Origin: a virus
DNA: 64,000 nucleotides
Strand: one strand, 5' to 3'
IMG/VR virus record: IMGVR_UViG_3300042502_001710
Span: 1-64,000 of that record
The notes below the pieces were generated by a model that had not been told where the DNA came from, ran no database searches, and saw nothing but the letters and a program-made list of their open reading frames with translations. The position numbers and the translations under genes were made by a program. Below are positions 43,251 through 51,935 of this stretch, piece after piece; the first letter of the stretch is position 1; the number at the start of each line of letters is the position of its first letter.

Positions 43251-44877
43251 TGATTAGCTCCTTGATTTTCATTATTTTATCCAGTAAAGTGATACCGAGA
43301 ATGTCGAATTTGACGTGTCCTAAAGCTTCTAAATCAGACATTTCTAAACCTGCTATCTTTTCAGATCCGTTTTTTTGATTGACCATTGGGCATACTTTAT
43401 GAAGAGGTTCTGCTGATATAACAACACCAGCAGCATGTTTGCTTTGGGTTTTAAATGTTCCTTCAATATCTATTGCTTGCTGAAAATAAACAGCATAATC
43501 TCCTTTGAGTTCTCCTTCATCTGAAATGTAGCAATAATCTCTCAATTCTTTGGCGTTGTTTATCAAAGACCAACGAATAATAGATCGATCTTCTTCATCC
43601 ATTTCTGCCAATTGATCCGAGATATCGGCTTCATTTGGAATATATCTTGTAATTTCATTCATTTCGCTAAAGCCACAGGCATTGTTTACTCTTAAAACTT
43701 CTTTGATGGCACTTCTGCCTTGAAGTCTTCCAAAGGTTAACATTTGACTAACATTGGTGTTTGTATACTTGTCTTTTAAGTAAGCGATGATTTCGTCACG
43801 TTTTTCTCCCGGAACGTCCATGTCAATATCTGGCAAAGAGATATGATCCGCAGTGTTTCGTCCAGCATTATAAAACCTTTCAAACAAAAGGTCAAATTCA
43901 ATTGGATCAATTTGTGTGATACCAATCAAATAAGATATCAAACAGCCTGCTGCCGACCCTCTGCCGGGACCGACCATCCAACCTTGACTGCGACAATAGT
44001 TTAAAATATCCCAAACTATCAGGAAATATCCAAAGAGATTTGCTTGCTCGATAACTTCATATTCTCTGCGAAACCTGTCACCATAAACGGTACGTTCATC
44101 AACGTTTTTGATTTTGTCGTTCAACAGCTCTTTCCAACCTTGCCTTGCCAATGTTTTTAAAAAGTCTTTTTCAGACTCTCCGCTTGGAGTAGCAAACGTG
44201 GGCAGCATCGGTTGATTGAGAATGTTATAGTTTTCGCATTTATCGAAAATCTCTTGAAAATCATCGACACGAGCGTCATTCACTAAAATGTGTGATATCT
44301 CATTCTTTGCTTTGAGATAGAAATCGTCAGAGGTGAAGAATTGCCAATTCTTGATCGATGGGCATTTATTTGATGCCAGCTCTTTCTTTACCTGAGGAAG
44401 GGTCATTTTGTTTGCTGAGCAAAGAATAATTCTATGCAATTCAGCTTGATCTTTGTTTGCATAAAATGTCTTTGTGAAAGATTCAGACCAAGCGTAGAAA
44501 TCGTCACCATTGATTGGCGATGAAACTTCTTTCGAAGCTACGCAAATCAAGTTTCCGTTTTTACCAAGTTGAATCAGTAAAGAAGGATCGTAATTGCCAT
44601 CTTCATCTATAGAAGATACGATCTGGATCAACTCAAGCCATCCGTTTTTATTCTTAGCGAAAATGGAAAAGTCATCGAATGAACATCCAATGATAGGCTT
44701 GATATCGTTGTCTACACAGGCTTTGTAGAAAGACACGGCTCCGGAAATTGACTTGTAATCAGCTATCCCACACGCTGGATAGGAATTCTCTTTACACTTT
44801 TTAGCAAGTTCTTTGGGTCTTGAGAAACCATACTGCAAAGAATAGTGTGTGTAATTCAGTAACGGAAACCATTTCAT
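43243..44877 (-). CDS. dnaE: DNA polymerase III alpha, N-terminal half (PHP and palm)
   Basis: This 544-residue protein starts with a PHP-like domain (YTHYSLQYG, then CGIADYKSISG), whose metal ligands are incomplete as in E. coli DnaE. Palm landmarks are WMVGPGRGSAAGCLISY (about residues 302-318), SLPDIDMDV, carrying the two catalytic aspartates, and HVKFDILG near 524, carrying the third. The protein ends at KIMKIKELING, just before the fingers, which are encoded by the gene at 40982. AAAGG and an extended -10 promoter precede the start. All three catalytic aspartates are in this half. Confidence 0.92.
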   Translation of the reverse strand: MKWFPLLNYTHYSLQYGFSRPKELAKKCKENSYPACGIADYKSISGAVSFYKACVDNDIKPIIGCSFDDFSIFAKNKNGWLELIQIVSSIDEDGNYDPSLLIQLGKNGNLICVASKEVSSPINGDDFYAWSESFTKTFYANKDQAELHRIILCSANKMTLPQVKKELASNKCPSIKNWQFFTSDDFYLKAKNEISHILVNDARVDDFQEIFDKCENYNILNQPMLPTFATPSGESEKDFLKTLARQGWKELLNDKIKNVDERTVYGDRFRREYEVIEQANLFGYFLIVWDILNYCRSQGWMVGPGRGSAAGCLISYLIGITQIDPIEFDLLFERFYNAGRNTADHISLPDIDMDVPGEKRDEIIAYLKDKYTNTNVSQMLTFGRLQGRSAIKEVLRVNNACGFSEMNEITRYIPNEADISDQLAEMDEEDRSIIRWSLINNAKELRDYCYISDEGELKGDYAVYFQQAIDIEGTFKTQSKHAAGVVISAEPLHKVCPMVNQKNGSEKIAGLEMSDLEALGHVKFDILGITLLDKIMKIKELING

Positions 44878-44921
44878 AAAAACCTTTCAATCTTTTAAAC
44901 TCAAAGACAGTTCGCTATGCT

Positions 44922-44930
44922 ATTATAGCA
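44922..44930 (-). promoter_or_regulatory. Extended -10 promoter for the polymerase genes
   Basis: On the - strand TGCTATAAT (44930-44922) is a perfect extended -10 element in a 73-base gap between genes. No good -35 box is seen, which extended -10 promoters do not need. The leader to the ATG at 44877 would be about 37 bases, with AAAGG as the ribosome binding site. Confidence 0.5.
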
Positions 44931-44950
44931 AGCTATTCGGTTTTTTGCAT

Positions 44951-46366
44951 TCAAATTCTTGTTATTTTCATCAATCTGTCAACATGATTTTCTGGTGAAG
45001 TATCCCCGAAATTTGTTACTTTTTCAAATTTTAACCCATGCTTACGTAAATGATAATCGTAAAATGAATAAGGTCTGCAAACAAATGGGAATTCTAGCCA
45101 TCTTGCATTATCTTCATTTTTATCTGAAGTATTTATGCTAGCTATACAGACGCCATCATCTTTCAGGCTGCTAGATATTTTATCTAATACATCGTCTAAA
45201 ATTTCATCATCTAGGTGAATAAAAACTTGAAAACACAATATAAAATCAAATTTCAAATTTATATCTGACCATTTATTCGTTAATTTAGGGTTTTTAAAAA
45301 GGAGATTATTATCAGAAACTTCCTGTTTAGCCTCAATCAATCTATGTTCTGAAATATCAAACCCATAATAATTGTTTACATCTAAGTATTTAATGATAGG
45401 AAGACCAACTCTCAAAACTCCGCAGCCAAGGTCTAGTACTTTGTATTCTGGTTTCAATAAATCAATAACATATTTTCCAAAATATTTTCTAGCTGAATCA
45501 AAATAACCTGCGGTGCATACGAGATTTTGTCTGTACTCAGGAACGTATTTGAATTCGTCTTTTTGCATCAATGATAAGTAAATGTCTTTGTCTTGTAATA
45601 TTTTTTTTCTTAACCCTTTATGTACTCTTCGAACACAAGCCATCTCATATGCTTCTTCATTGTCAGCATCTCCTATCTTAGTAACTCTAGAAGTTTGAGT
45701 AGAAGTGATCCTATACATAAGCAATATTTCATCTAAATTTCTTATTTGGTAACCAGCTTTAGCTAATATCGAATAGAATATGAAATCAGGAAATTTATTC
45801 TTATGTAAATTGAAACTTTTTTGAAAATGACCGATTATATTGCAATCAAATCTTTGTAAGATTTCTTTCTTCATCATCGTAGTAGGGTTATTGATGCACC
45901 AGTTTGTTGTAAAAATAAAATCGTTCACATTAAAGTGATGATAAATCAAAGATTCTTTTGGATTCACAGCGTGTTTTATGTCGCTTTTAGCACAAAAAAA
46001 TTGTATTTGACATCCTAATATATCCACGTCCTCATTTTTAAGAAGAAAATTAAATTGTTTTTCTAACCTTTCTGGCAACATTATATCGTCAGAATCCATG
46101 AAAGCGATATATTTACAATCAAAATCTAGGGAATCTTTTGCATATATCCTATTAGTTATGTCACCTAAATTTTTAGGTGAGAACAAAACTCTTATTTTTT
46201 CATCTTTAATATTTTTTAGATATTTTATAGTATCAGGATTATTACTTGCGTCATCGACGATTATCAACGTCCAACTTTTTAAAGATTGACTTTTAATGCT
46301 CTCAATTGCTTCTTGCAGGAATGTTACGCAAGTATTATATACTGGCATTATTATATTTACGACCAT
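44951..46366 (-). CDS. GT2 glycosyltransferase-methyltransferase fusion
   Basis: This 471-residue bifunctional protein has an N-terminal GT2 domain: VNIIMPVYNTC, TLIIVDDASNNPDT and YIAFMDSDDIMLPERLEKQ (DSD near residue 91), typical of inverting family 2 enzymes. Residues of about 285-471 are a class I methyltransferase with VLDLGCGVLRVGLP (309-322), YYGFDISEHRL and FDFILCFQVFIHLDD. It probably adds a sugar and methylates it or its neighbour, a coupling known for polysaccharide chain capping. It overlaps the upstream gene by ten bases. Start: ATG at 46366, MVVNIIMPV. Confidence 0.88.
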   Translation of the reverse strand: MVVNIIMPVYNTCVTFLQEAIESIKSQSLKSWTLIIVDDASNNPDTIKYLKNIKDEKIRVLFSPKNLGDITNRIYAKDSLDFDCKYIAFMDSDDIMLPERLEKQFNFLLKNEDVDILGCQIQFFCAKSDIKHAVNPKESLIYHHFNVNDFIFTTNWCINNPTTMMKKEILQRFDCNIIGHFQKSFNLHKNKFPDFIFYSILAKAGYQIRNLDEILLMYRITSTQTSRVTKIGDADNEEAYEMACVRRVHKGLRKKILQDKDIYLSLMQKDEFKYVPEYRQNLVCTAGYFDSARKYFGKYVIDLLKPEYKVLDLGCGVLRVGLPIIKYLDVNNYYGFDISEHRLIEAKQEVSDNNLLFKNPKLTNKWSDINLKFDFILCFQVFIHLDDEILDDVLDKISSSLKDDGVCIASINTSDKNEDNARWLEFPFVCRPYSFYDYHLRKHGLKFEKVTNFGDTSPENHVDRLMKITRI

Positions 46367-48339
46367 AGTACATTATCCCAAGATTGTTTGAAATGATCAG
46401 AAGAGTAGTTATCCTTTATAAAGGATTTATTTTTAGCTTCCTTTATTGATTGGTCACATATTCTTATTTCTTTAACCCACTCAGAATAATGAGCTTCATA
46501 CGGAATAATTTTATCGGAATACTTTCCAACTCCAGCAGAACTTGATACGCTAGGTATGCCATTCGCTATACTTTCAGCTATTGATATACCAAACGACTCG
46601 TCCAAAGATGTCGATAAGGACAAAGAGCACATGCTAAATAAATCAGACATGTCTTCTAAAAGACCGTAAAAGAATACGTTACTAATGTCTGGAGATAGCA
46701 TTCTTGTTTCTACTGAATTTATAATTTCCTGTGTGCATATTGATGGTATCCAGTTTCCAGCGATATGAAAAGTATAATCTGGCATAGCTTCAATTATATC
46801 TAATAAAATACTGAGACCTTTATTTGTCTCTAACCTATGATGCCATAGAACATTTTTTCTTATAGGATTTCTTGTTATATCTTTTTCTTTTATTATAGGA
46901 GGTATATGTATTCCATTGTGTTTTTTCACTACATGTTCATCTACGCATACAAACTTGTCTGGTTTGAAAAACTTTAATATGTCATCTATAACACTGACTC
47001 TTAAGCTTCCATGAGATATAAATATGATTTTTTTGTTTTTAGGATTTAATAACCAAAAGTCTGGTATTGGCATACTGTGAATCCAGTAAATCCAGTAAAT
47101 GATTATGTCAGATTTCTCGTAAAGCTCATGCATGTGATCTATTGTGAATCCTCTTTTCAATCCACATGTGACATCATTATACTCTGGAACATCTTCGACA
47201 GCTACTATTCCAGTTATATCATCTTTATAAAATGAAACAAAGTCATTCAACCAAGTCAATGCTCCTCCGGGCATCAAATTATTAAAAAATATTCCAATCT
47301 TGTTCTTAACGAAGAAATCAGTGTCATAATCTAAATTTTTACTAACAAGATTTACTTTTTTCAAATTTTCAAAATGAAATTTAGTGTTGTTGTACTGCTC
47401 TTCTTTATTTAGAGTAAAGTCTCCAAGACTAAATTGATTTAATACATATTTTCTGTATTCAGGTTTATTATTAAGTCCGTTCAAATGAATAAAATAAGAA
47501 TCATGTGTAAAATACCAAAAATATTTTCCTTCATATTCACAATTAAATTTGTGAGTAAGATTATTAAATTTTTCCTCTGGAAGCTCCAAAGTTAAAAGAT
47601 GTTGATCAAAACACCAAAATTTAGTATATGGACTGCTTGGTTGTTTATAATAATCCGCCAAAGCGTTTGGTACAACAAGAACGCCACCGTTGATCATTGA
47701 TTCTGTTATGAATTCGCCATTTTTTACATACTCTTCTTTTATCTCTTCTGGAAAGGAGTCTAGTGTGGTGAGAAATATAGATTCTTGTTGCTTTCTGATC
47801 CATCCAGTATCATTTCTTTGTTTAAAAATCTCATATTCATCGTATGCAGATATTTTATCATCTGGTGTTAGCTCAAATATATTCGGAGCATCATCCTTTA
47901 CGACAATGTCACAATCTAAATATAATGTTTTGTCATACGCTTTTGCTACCCTGTTTAGTCTATATTTATTTGACATAGGCCAATTTGGGTTTTGATCTCC
48001 AGACAACTCTATGTAATCAGCACCACATTTTTCTGCGTACTTCTTTACGCCAGACCGTGTGATATCAAGCAATTCCATAGCGGAATCATTCGCGGGAATG
48101 ACACACACAGCGTATTTACTTTTTTTCTCTGGTAGAATATCAAAGAAATTTACTATGTCAGCTTTTGTTTCGTCAGGGGCTTTTTTTAAAACCCTCACAG
48201 TACTATCCATTTTATTAAAATAGTCACGACGCTGATCCTCTGACAGTGATTTGCACCACTGCCAGTTTGGAGGATCATACGTCATTTCTTTTTTGAATAA
48301 ATCACACCAACCGGCATTTTCACATTGACATTCAGGCAT
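46357..48339 (-). CDS. Two-domain glycosyltransferase (GT-A plus GT4)
   Basis: This 660-residue protein has a Cys-rich leader (C4, C6, C12, C29), then a GT-A domain at about 70-340 with KTLYLDCDIVVKDDAPNIF, whose DCD (142-144) is a DxD site like that of GT8 enzymes. Residues of about 350-660 form a GT-B donor domain with NVLWHHRLETNKGLSILLDI and SLDESFGISIAESIANGIPS (from about 577), a GT4 signature. One chain may therefore add two sugars. AGGAG lies before the ATG. The leader might bind metal. Specificity unknown. Confidence 0.82.
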   Translation of the reverse strand: MPECQCENAGWCDLFKKEMTYDPPNWQWCKSLSEDQRRDYFNKMDSTVRVLKKAPDETKADIVNFFDILPEKKSKYAVCVIPANDSAMELLDITRSGVKKYAEKCGADYIELSGDQNPNWPMSNKYRLNRVAKAYDKTLYLDCDIVVKDDAPNIFELTPDDKISAYDEYEIFKQRNDTGWIRKQQESIFLTTLDSFPEEIKEEYVKNGEFITESMINGGVLVVPNALADYYKQPSSPYTKFWCFDQHLLTLELPEEKFNNLTHKFNCEYEGKYFWYFTHDSYFIHLNGLNNKPEYRKYVLNQFSLGDFTLNKEEQYNNTKFHFENLKKVNLVSKNLDYDTDFFVKNKIGIFFNNLMPGGALTWLNDFVSFYKDDITGIVAVEDVPEYNDVTCGLKRGFTIDHMHELYEKSDIIIYWIYWIHSMPIPDFWLLNPKNKKIIFISHGSLRVSVIDDILKFFKPDKFVCVDEHVVKKHNGIHIPPIIKEKDITRNPIRKNVLWHHRLETNKGLSILLDIIEAMPDYTFHIAGNWIPSICTQEIINSVETRMLSPDISNVFFYGLLEDMSDLFSMCSLSLSTSLDESFGISIAESIANGIPSVSSSAGVGKYSDKIIPYEAHYSEWVKEIRICDQSIKEAKNKSFIKDNYSSDHFKQSWDNVLWS

Positions 48340-48362
48340 GATCTACTCCTGTTTTATTTGAA

Positions 48363-48371
48363 ATAATAACA
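48363..48371 (-). promoter_or_regulatory. Possible extended -10 element upstream of the two-domain GT gene
   Basis: On the - strand TGTTATTAT (48371-48363) lies in the 47-base gap before the ATG at 48339. It resembles TGnTATAAT with one mismatch. No convincing -35 box is seen. Support is limited to the element and its position. Confidence 0.3.
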
Positions 48372-48386
48372 CAACTGTACATATAC

Positions 48387-49388
48387 TCACCAGTTACGGC
48401 AGCTCCAATATCGTGCTTTAAATTTTGGACCGGGATTGTCACAATTATGACGCGCCCTGAAGCTTTTACGACGCTCTGGGTTATTCTTCTTGATTGTCAT
48501 GTTGGGATCACCGAAATTGACCTTGACAACATTGCCCTTTTCGTTCTTTACGTACACACTGAACTTCTTTGGACCGTCAGGAGTTCTGAAAGGTTTGCCC
48601 AACTGAACCTTGCGACCCTGATATTCAGAGGCGTTTGCCGGGGTCAAAATTCTTCCCTCTTTTCTATAAATACCCTGACGCTTGTACGTATAGATTTCAC
48701 CAGTCTTTGGGTCTTCATATTTAAATTTTGCTTCAGATTCATCTTCAGTGTCATCCTCTTCATCTTCTATTTTATTTGTTTCAATAAAATCATAGATGTT
48801 CTGAATATAAATCTCAGCCTTGGAAATCATATCCTTGGTCCACTCTTCAAAAGTAATACCTTCGAGATATTCTTCAATTTCCATCAATTGTTCATGCATC
48901 TTTTTGAGTTGCTCTCGTTGCATTTGACCTTCATCGTAAGCTGCAAAAGCGATCTTTAGCAATGACTGTGCCTTTTTCCAAGACTTTGGGTCTGGGCGAT
49001 CTGGATCTCCGGGTTTTGCTGGCTTATAATTTTTGCCTTCACGGTCTCTCTTTTTGTTGATATTATCCCACAGTCCCGGCTTTGCTACAGAAACATCCCA
49101 AATTTCAACTTCTGATTCTTCAAAAGATACTTCATCGGTGGTCACGTATTCGTGTGAATGTGGAATATAAAAATTATCTTCATTGATTTCTTCTTCAGAA
49201 CCATAAGCGTCAAAATACATTTGAAAATCTGCTGATGCGATATAATTCATATCTTCGCAAGCTTTGCTCATACAAACAGCAACTCTTTGCTCTTTGTCTG
49301 GATAATCTTTTCCCATATTTGGGTCACTCATGCAACGACTCATAAAATTATTTGAGTCTTCATTTTTTTGCTTCTTTGGAATTGGCAT
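48387..49388 (-). CDS. Phage-conserved protein with DUF5872-type C-terminus
   Basis: This 333-residue protein has a very strong ribosome binding site (AAGGAG before the ATG). The N-terminus has FMSRCMSDPNM then YPDKEQRVAVCMSKACE, a Cys-containing motif I have seen in phage proteins linked to proheads. Residues of about 155-215 are helical and acidic (EDEEDDTEDESEAK). The C-terminus, KVNFGDPNMTIKK, then RKSFRARHNCDNPG and ARYWSCRNW, is a conserved phage module, basic and Cys-bearing. The function is unknown; a head-assembly or DNA-packaging link is only suggested by where this module occurs elsewhere. Confidence 0.8.
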   Translation of the reverse strand: MPIPKKQKNEDSNNFMSRCMSDPNMGKDYPDKEQRVAVCMSKACEDMNYIASADFQMYFDAYGSEEEINEDNFYIPHSHEYVTTDEVSFEESEVEIWDVSVAKPGLWDNINKKRDREGKNYKPAKPGDPDRPDPKSWKKAQSLLKIAFAAYDEGQMQREQLKKMHEQLMEIEEYLEGITFEEWTKDMISKAEIYIQNIYDFIETNKIEDEEDDTEDESEAKFKYEDPKTGEIYTYKRQGIYRKEGRILTPANASEYQGRKVQLGKPFRTPDGPKKFSVYVKNEKGNVVKVNFGDPNMTIKKNNPERRKSFRARHNCDNPGPKFKARYWSCRNW

Positions 49389-49411
49389 TTACATCTCCTT
49401 GTGATTTAAAA

Positions 49412-50644
49412 TTAAACGAGTTCTTTGATTGCGTTTCCGCCATTTGCGATACGCATTGGTCGTCCATTTTTCGACGTATAATCTTTGCTGGTGTCTATAT
49501 CAAGAGCAGAACAAACGGTTGCCATAAGGTCTGAAGCTTGATAGATCGATCCTTGAGGTTGAGTTCCGTCTTCTGAAGTTGATCCAATGACTTGCCCATT
49601 CTTGAACAACCCACCTGAAACAAAAGCGCTCCAACTCATAGCCCAGTGATCTCTGCCAGCATCCCGATTGATTTTGGGCGTTCGACCAAACTCGCCCATC
49701 ATGATGATAGCGGTATTTTCCCACATGTCAAGTCTTTTCAGATCAACTATCAATGCGGAAATTGCTTTGTCTAATTCTGGCAATTTATTGTCTTTTAGCG
49801 TTTCGTGAGTCATTTGATGCAAATCCCAGCCTCCAAATCCAACTTCCACAAAAGGAACTCCGACTTGAATCAAACGGCGTGCCATCAATACGCTTCGGCC
49901 AAAGCTAGTGTTTCCATAAGCGTCTTTCGTTTGTTGAGGTTCTGTGTCAACCTTGAGAGCATCCATCTGTGGAGAAGTATTTAACTTTATGGTTTTTTCA
50001 TACAGCTTTTTATGGTCTCTTGGCAATTCTCCTCGTCTAGAATTGATAAAATTATCTTCGACAAAAGATAAAGCGTCCAAACGATTCAGATTGAGTTTGT
50101 TGCCTAGATTATTTACATTTCCATTGGAATCTACCACAAAGGGATTGTGCGAAGTTCCTAAAAATCCACCGCCTACACTTCCAGTGTTGACAGAAAAAAA
50201 CGATGGAATATCTAGTTCTTTTCTGTTTTTTCCAAGTTCAAAAGATGCCACAGAGCCAATGGATGGATGCTGCACTGTTGGAGAGGGTTTGAATCCAGTG
50301 TGCATATAATATGCTCCACGCTCATGATCTGCTTCTTGAGTGGACATGCTTCTGATCAAAGAAAAGCTATCGCCAAGCTGTGCCAACAAAGGCAGATGTT
50401 CACAAATCTGAAAATCCCCAGTTGTGCTGATAGGCTTGAATGGACCACCGTTCTTGGTGTTTGGTTTCAAGTCCCACATATCGATAGTTGGAGGACCGCC
50501 GCCCAGCCATATTAAAATTGCAGATTTTTCTTGTTTGCGTAATTTAGACGCATTTTCAATGATACTATGACCAAAAGCGTAAGATGTGGAGGCTAAAGCT
50601 GCAAGTCCACCAACATGCTCTAAGAAATGTCTTCTGTTTATCAT
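49412..50644 (-). CDS. Tat-exported DUF1501 protein (first copy)
   Basis: This 410-residue protein starts with a twin-arginine signal: NRRHFLEHVG then a hydrophobic Ala-rich stretch (LAALASTSYAFG, residues 13-24). Conserved DUF1501 features follow: IWLGGGPPTIDMWD, HERGAYYMHTG and EFGRTPKINRDAGRDHW, whose Asp and His residues match metal-site positions of the alkaline-phosphatase/sulfatase superfamily. It is likely exported folded to the periplasm. The enzymatic reaction is not established for the family. It overlaps its paralogue by four bases (ATGA). Gene use is AT-rich like its neighbours, so it is well adapted to this genome. Confidence 0.9.
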   Translation of the reverse strand: MINRRHFLEHVGGLAALASTSYAFGHSIIENASKLRKQEKSAILIWLGGGPPTIDMWDLKPNTKNGGPFKPISTTGDFQICEHLPLLAQLGDSFSLIRSMSTQEADHERGAYYMHTGFKPSPTVQHPSIGSVASFELGKNRKELDIPSFFSVNTGSVGGGFLGTSHNPFVVDSNGNVNNLGNKLNLNRLDALSFVEDNFINSRRGELPRDHKKLYEKTIKLNTSPQMDALKVDTEPQQTKDAYGNTSFGRSVLMARRLIQVGVPFVEVGFGGWDLHQMTHETLKDNKLPELDKAISALIVDLKRLDMWENTAIIMMGEFGRTPKINRDAGRDHWAMSWSAFVSGGLFKNGQVIGSTSEDGTQPQGSIYQASDLMATVCSALDIDTSKDYTSKNGRPMRIANGGNAIKELV

Positions 50645-51918
50645 ATAATAATATCCTTTATAATTTTTCCAAAATCAACAATCTCTATCGGTCTGCCTCC
50701 GGGGGCCATGAGTTCTTTATCAGCATTGATTCCCATTTGATGGTAGATTGTCGTTGCCCAATCATGAATTTCAACCGGATTGTTTTGAGGCTCTGATCCA
50801 GTTGTGTCTGAAGATCCGTAAACAATACCACCCTTGATTCCGCCTCCAGCAAGAACTGAACTGAAAACTCTAGGCCAATGGTCTCGTCCTCCTGTAGAAT
50901 TAATTTTTGGAGTTCTTCCAAATTCAGAAATTACACAAACCAAAGTTGAACTCAAAAGCCCTCTGTCTGATAGATCTTGAATCAATGAAGCAAAACCTTG
51001 ATCAAAAGCTGGAAGTTGAGATTTGATACCATTTTCTATACCGTCATGCATATCCCAACTGCCATATGTCAAGGTGACGAACCTTGCTCCAGCTTCCACA
51101 AGTCTACGAGCCAAAAGCATTCTGGCTCCAGCGGTATTTCTACCGTATCTGTCTCGTGTTTCTGGCGATTCTTTTTCTAGCTTAAATGCTTCTTGAGTCT
51201 CAGAATTTCCTATCAAGTCATAGGCTTTGTCATAAAAGGAGTTCATAGCCATCAAAGTATCTGCCGATTTATTTTGATTGATAAAATCTGAGTTTATCAG
51301 ATCCAAAGCTTTTTTTCTTTTGTCGAATCTTTTGGCGTCGATTTGAAGAGCAAGATCTTTTACCTTAAAATTATCACTAGCAGGATCAGAGTTAAGATCA
51401 AAAGATCCAAAAGAACTGCTCAGATAACCAGTTCCAGCAAATTCATTTGATTGATTTGGAATAGAGATGTACGCAGGTATACTGTTTTTAGATCCAAACT
51501 CATGACTTACAACGGCTCCTATGGATGGGTATTGAATCGCTGGACTTGGTTTATATCCAGTGAATATATTGTGTGTGCCTCGTTCATGAGCAGCTTCACC
51601 ATGAGTCATGGAGCGAAGTATTGTTAACTTGTCTGCAATCGTCGCTGTTTTCACCAAAGACTCATTTAGCTGAATACCATCGACATTGGTGTTGATTGGC
51701 TTCATCGACCCTCGGTACTCTACAGGCACATTGATTTTAGGATCAAATGATTCCTGAGCAGCAATGCCTCCGGGAAGATATATAAAAATCACACTCTTTG
51801 CTGTGCCTTCCACACTGCTGTGACTCTTTATGTCAGCAAGCGTCATATTATGACCGATTGCAGCTAAAACTCCAGCTTGCAAGAAGCCTCTGCGACCAAT
51901 GTGAACATGGTGTAACAT
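50641..51918 (-). CDS. Tat-exported DUF1501 protein (second copy)
   Basis: This 425-residue paralogue has signal GRRGFLQAGVLAAIGHNM (RR at 9-10) and the same motif order: IYLPGGIAAQESFDPK, HERGTHNIFTGYKPSP, EFGRTPKINSTGGRDHW and GRPIEIV near the end. QESFDPK matches the family's D-x-F-D-P-K element more closely than the first copy does. The two differ widely outside the motifs, so the duplication is old or the genes were acquired separately. It is expected in the periplasm or at the cell surface. Its role in infection is unknown; hydrolysis of surface sulfate or phosphate esters is a guess from the superfamily. Confidence 0.9.
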   Translation of the reverse strand: MLHHVHIGRRGFLQAGVLAAIGHNMTLADIKSHSSVEGTAKSVIFIYLPGGIAAQESFDPKINVPVEYRGSMKPINTNVDGIQLNESLVKTATIADKLTILRSMTHGEAAHERGTHNIFTGYKPSPAIQYPSIGAVVSHEFGSKNSIPAYISIPNQSNEFAGTGYLSSSFGSFDLNSDPASDNFKVKDLALQIDAKRFDKRKKALDLINSDFINQNKSADTLMAMNSFYDKAYDLIGNSETQEAFKLEKESPETRDRYGRNTAGARMLLARRLVEAGARFVTLTYGSWDMHDGIENGIKSQLPAFDQGFASLIQDLSDRGLLSSTLVCVISEFGRTPKINSTGGRDHWPRVFSSVLAGGGIKGGIVYGSSDTTGSEPQNNPVEIHDWATTIYHQMGINADKELMAPGGRPIEIVDFGKIIKDIII

Positions 51919-51935
51919 GATAAATCTTTCTTTTT

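Noticed and set aside
49412-51918. DUF1501 genes as bacterial contamination or a chimera
   Set aside because: They are joined to phage genes by overlaps and short gaps, in the same strand, with similar base and codon use. It stays possible but is not favoured.
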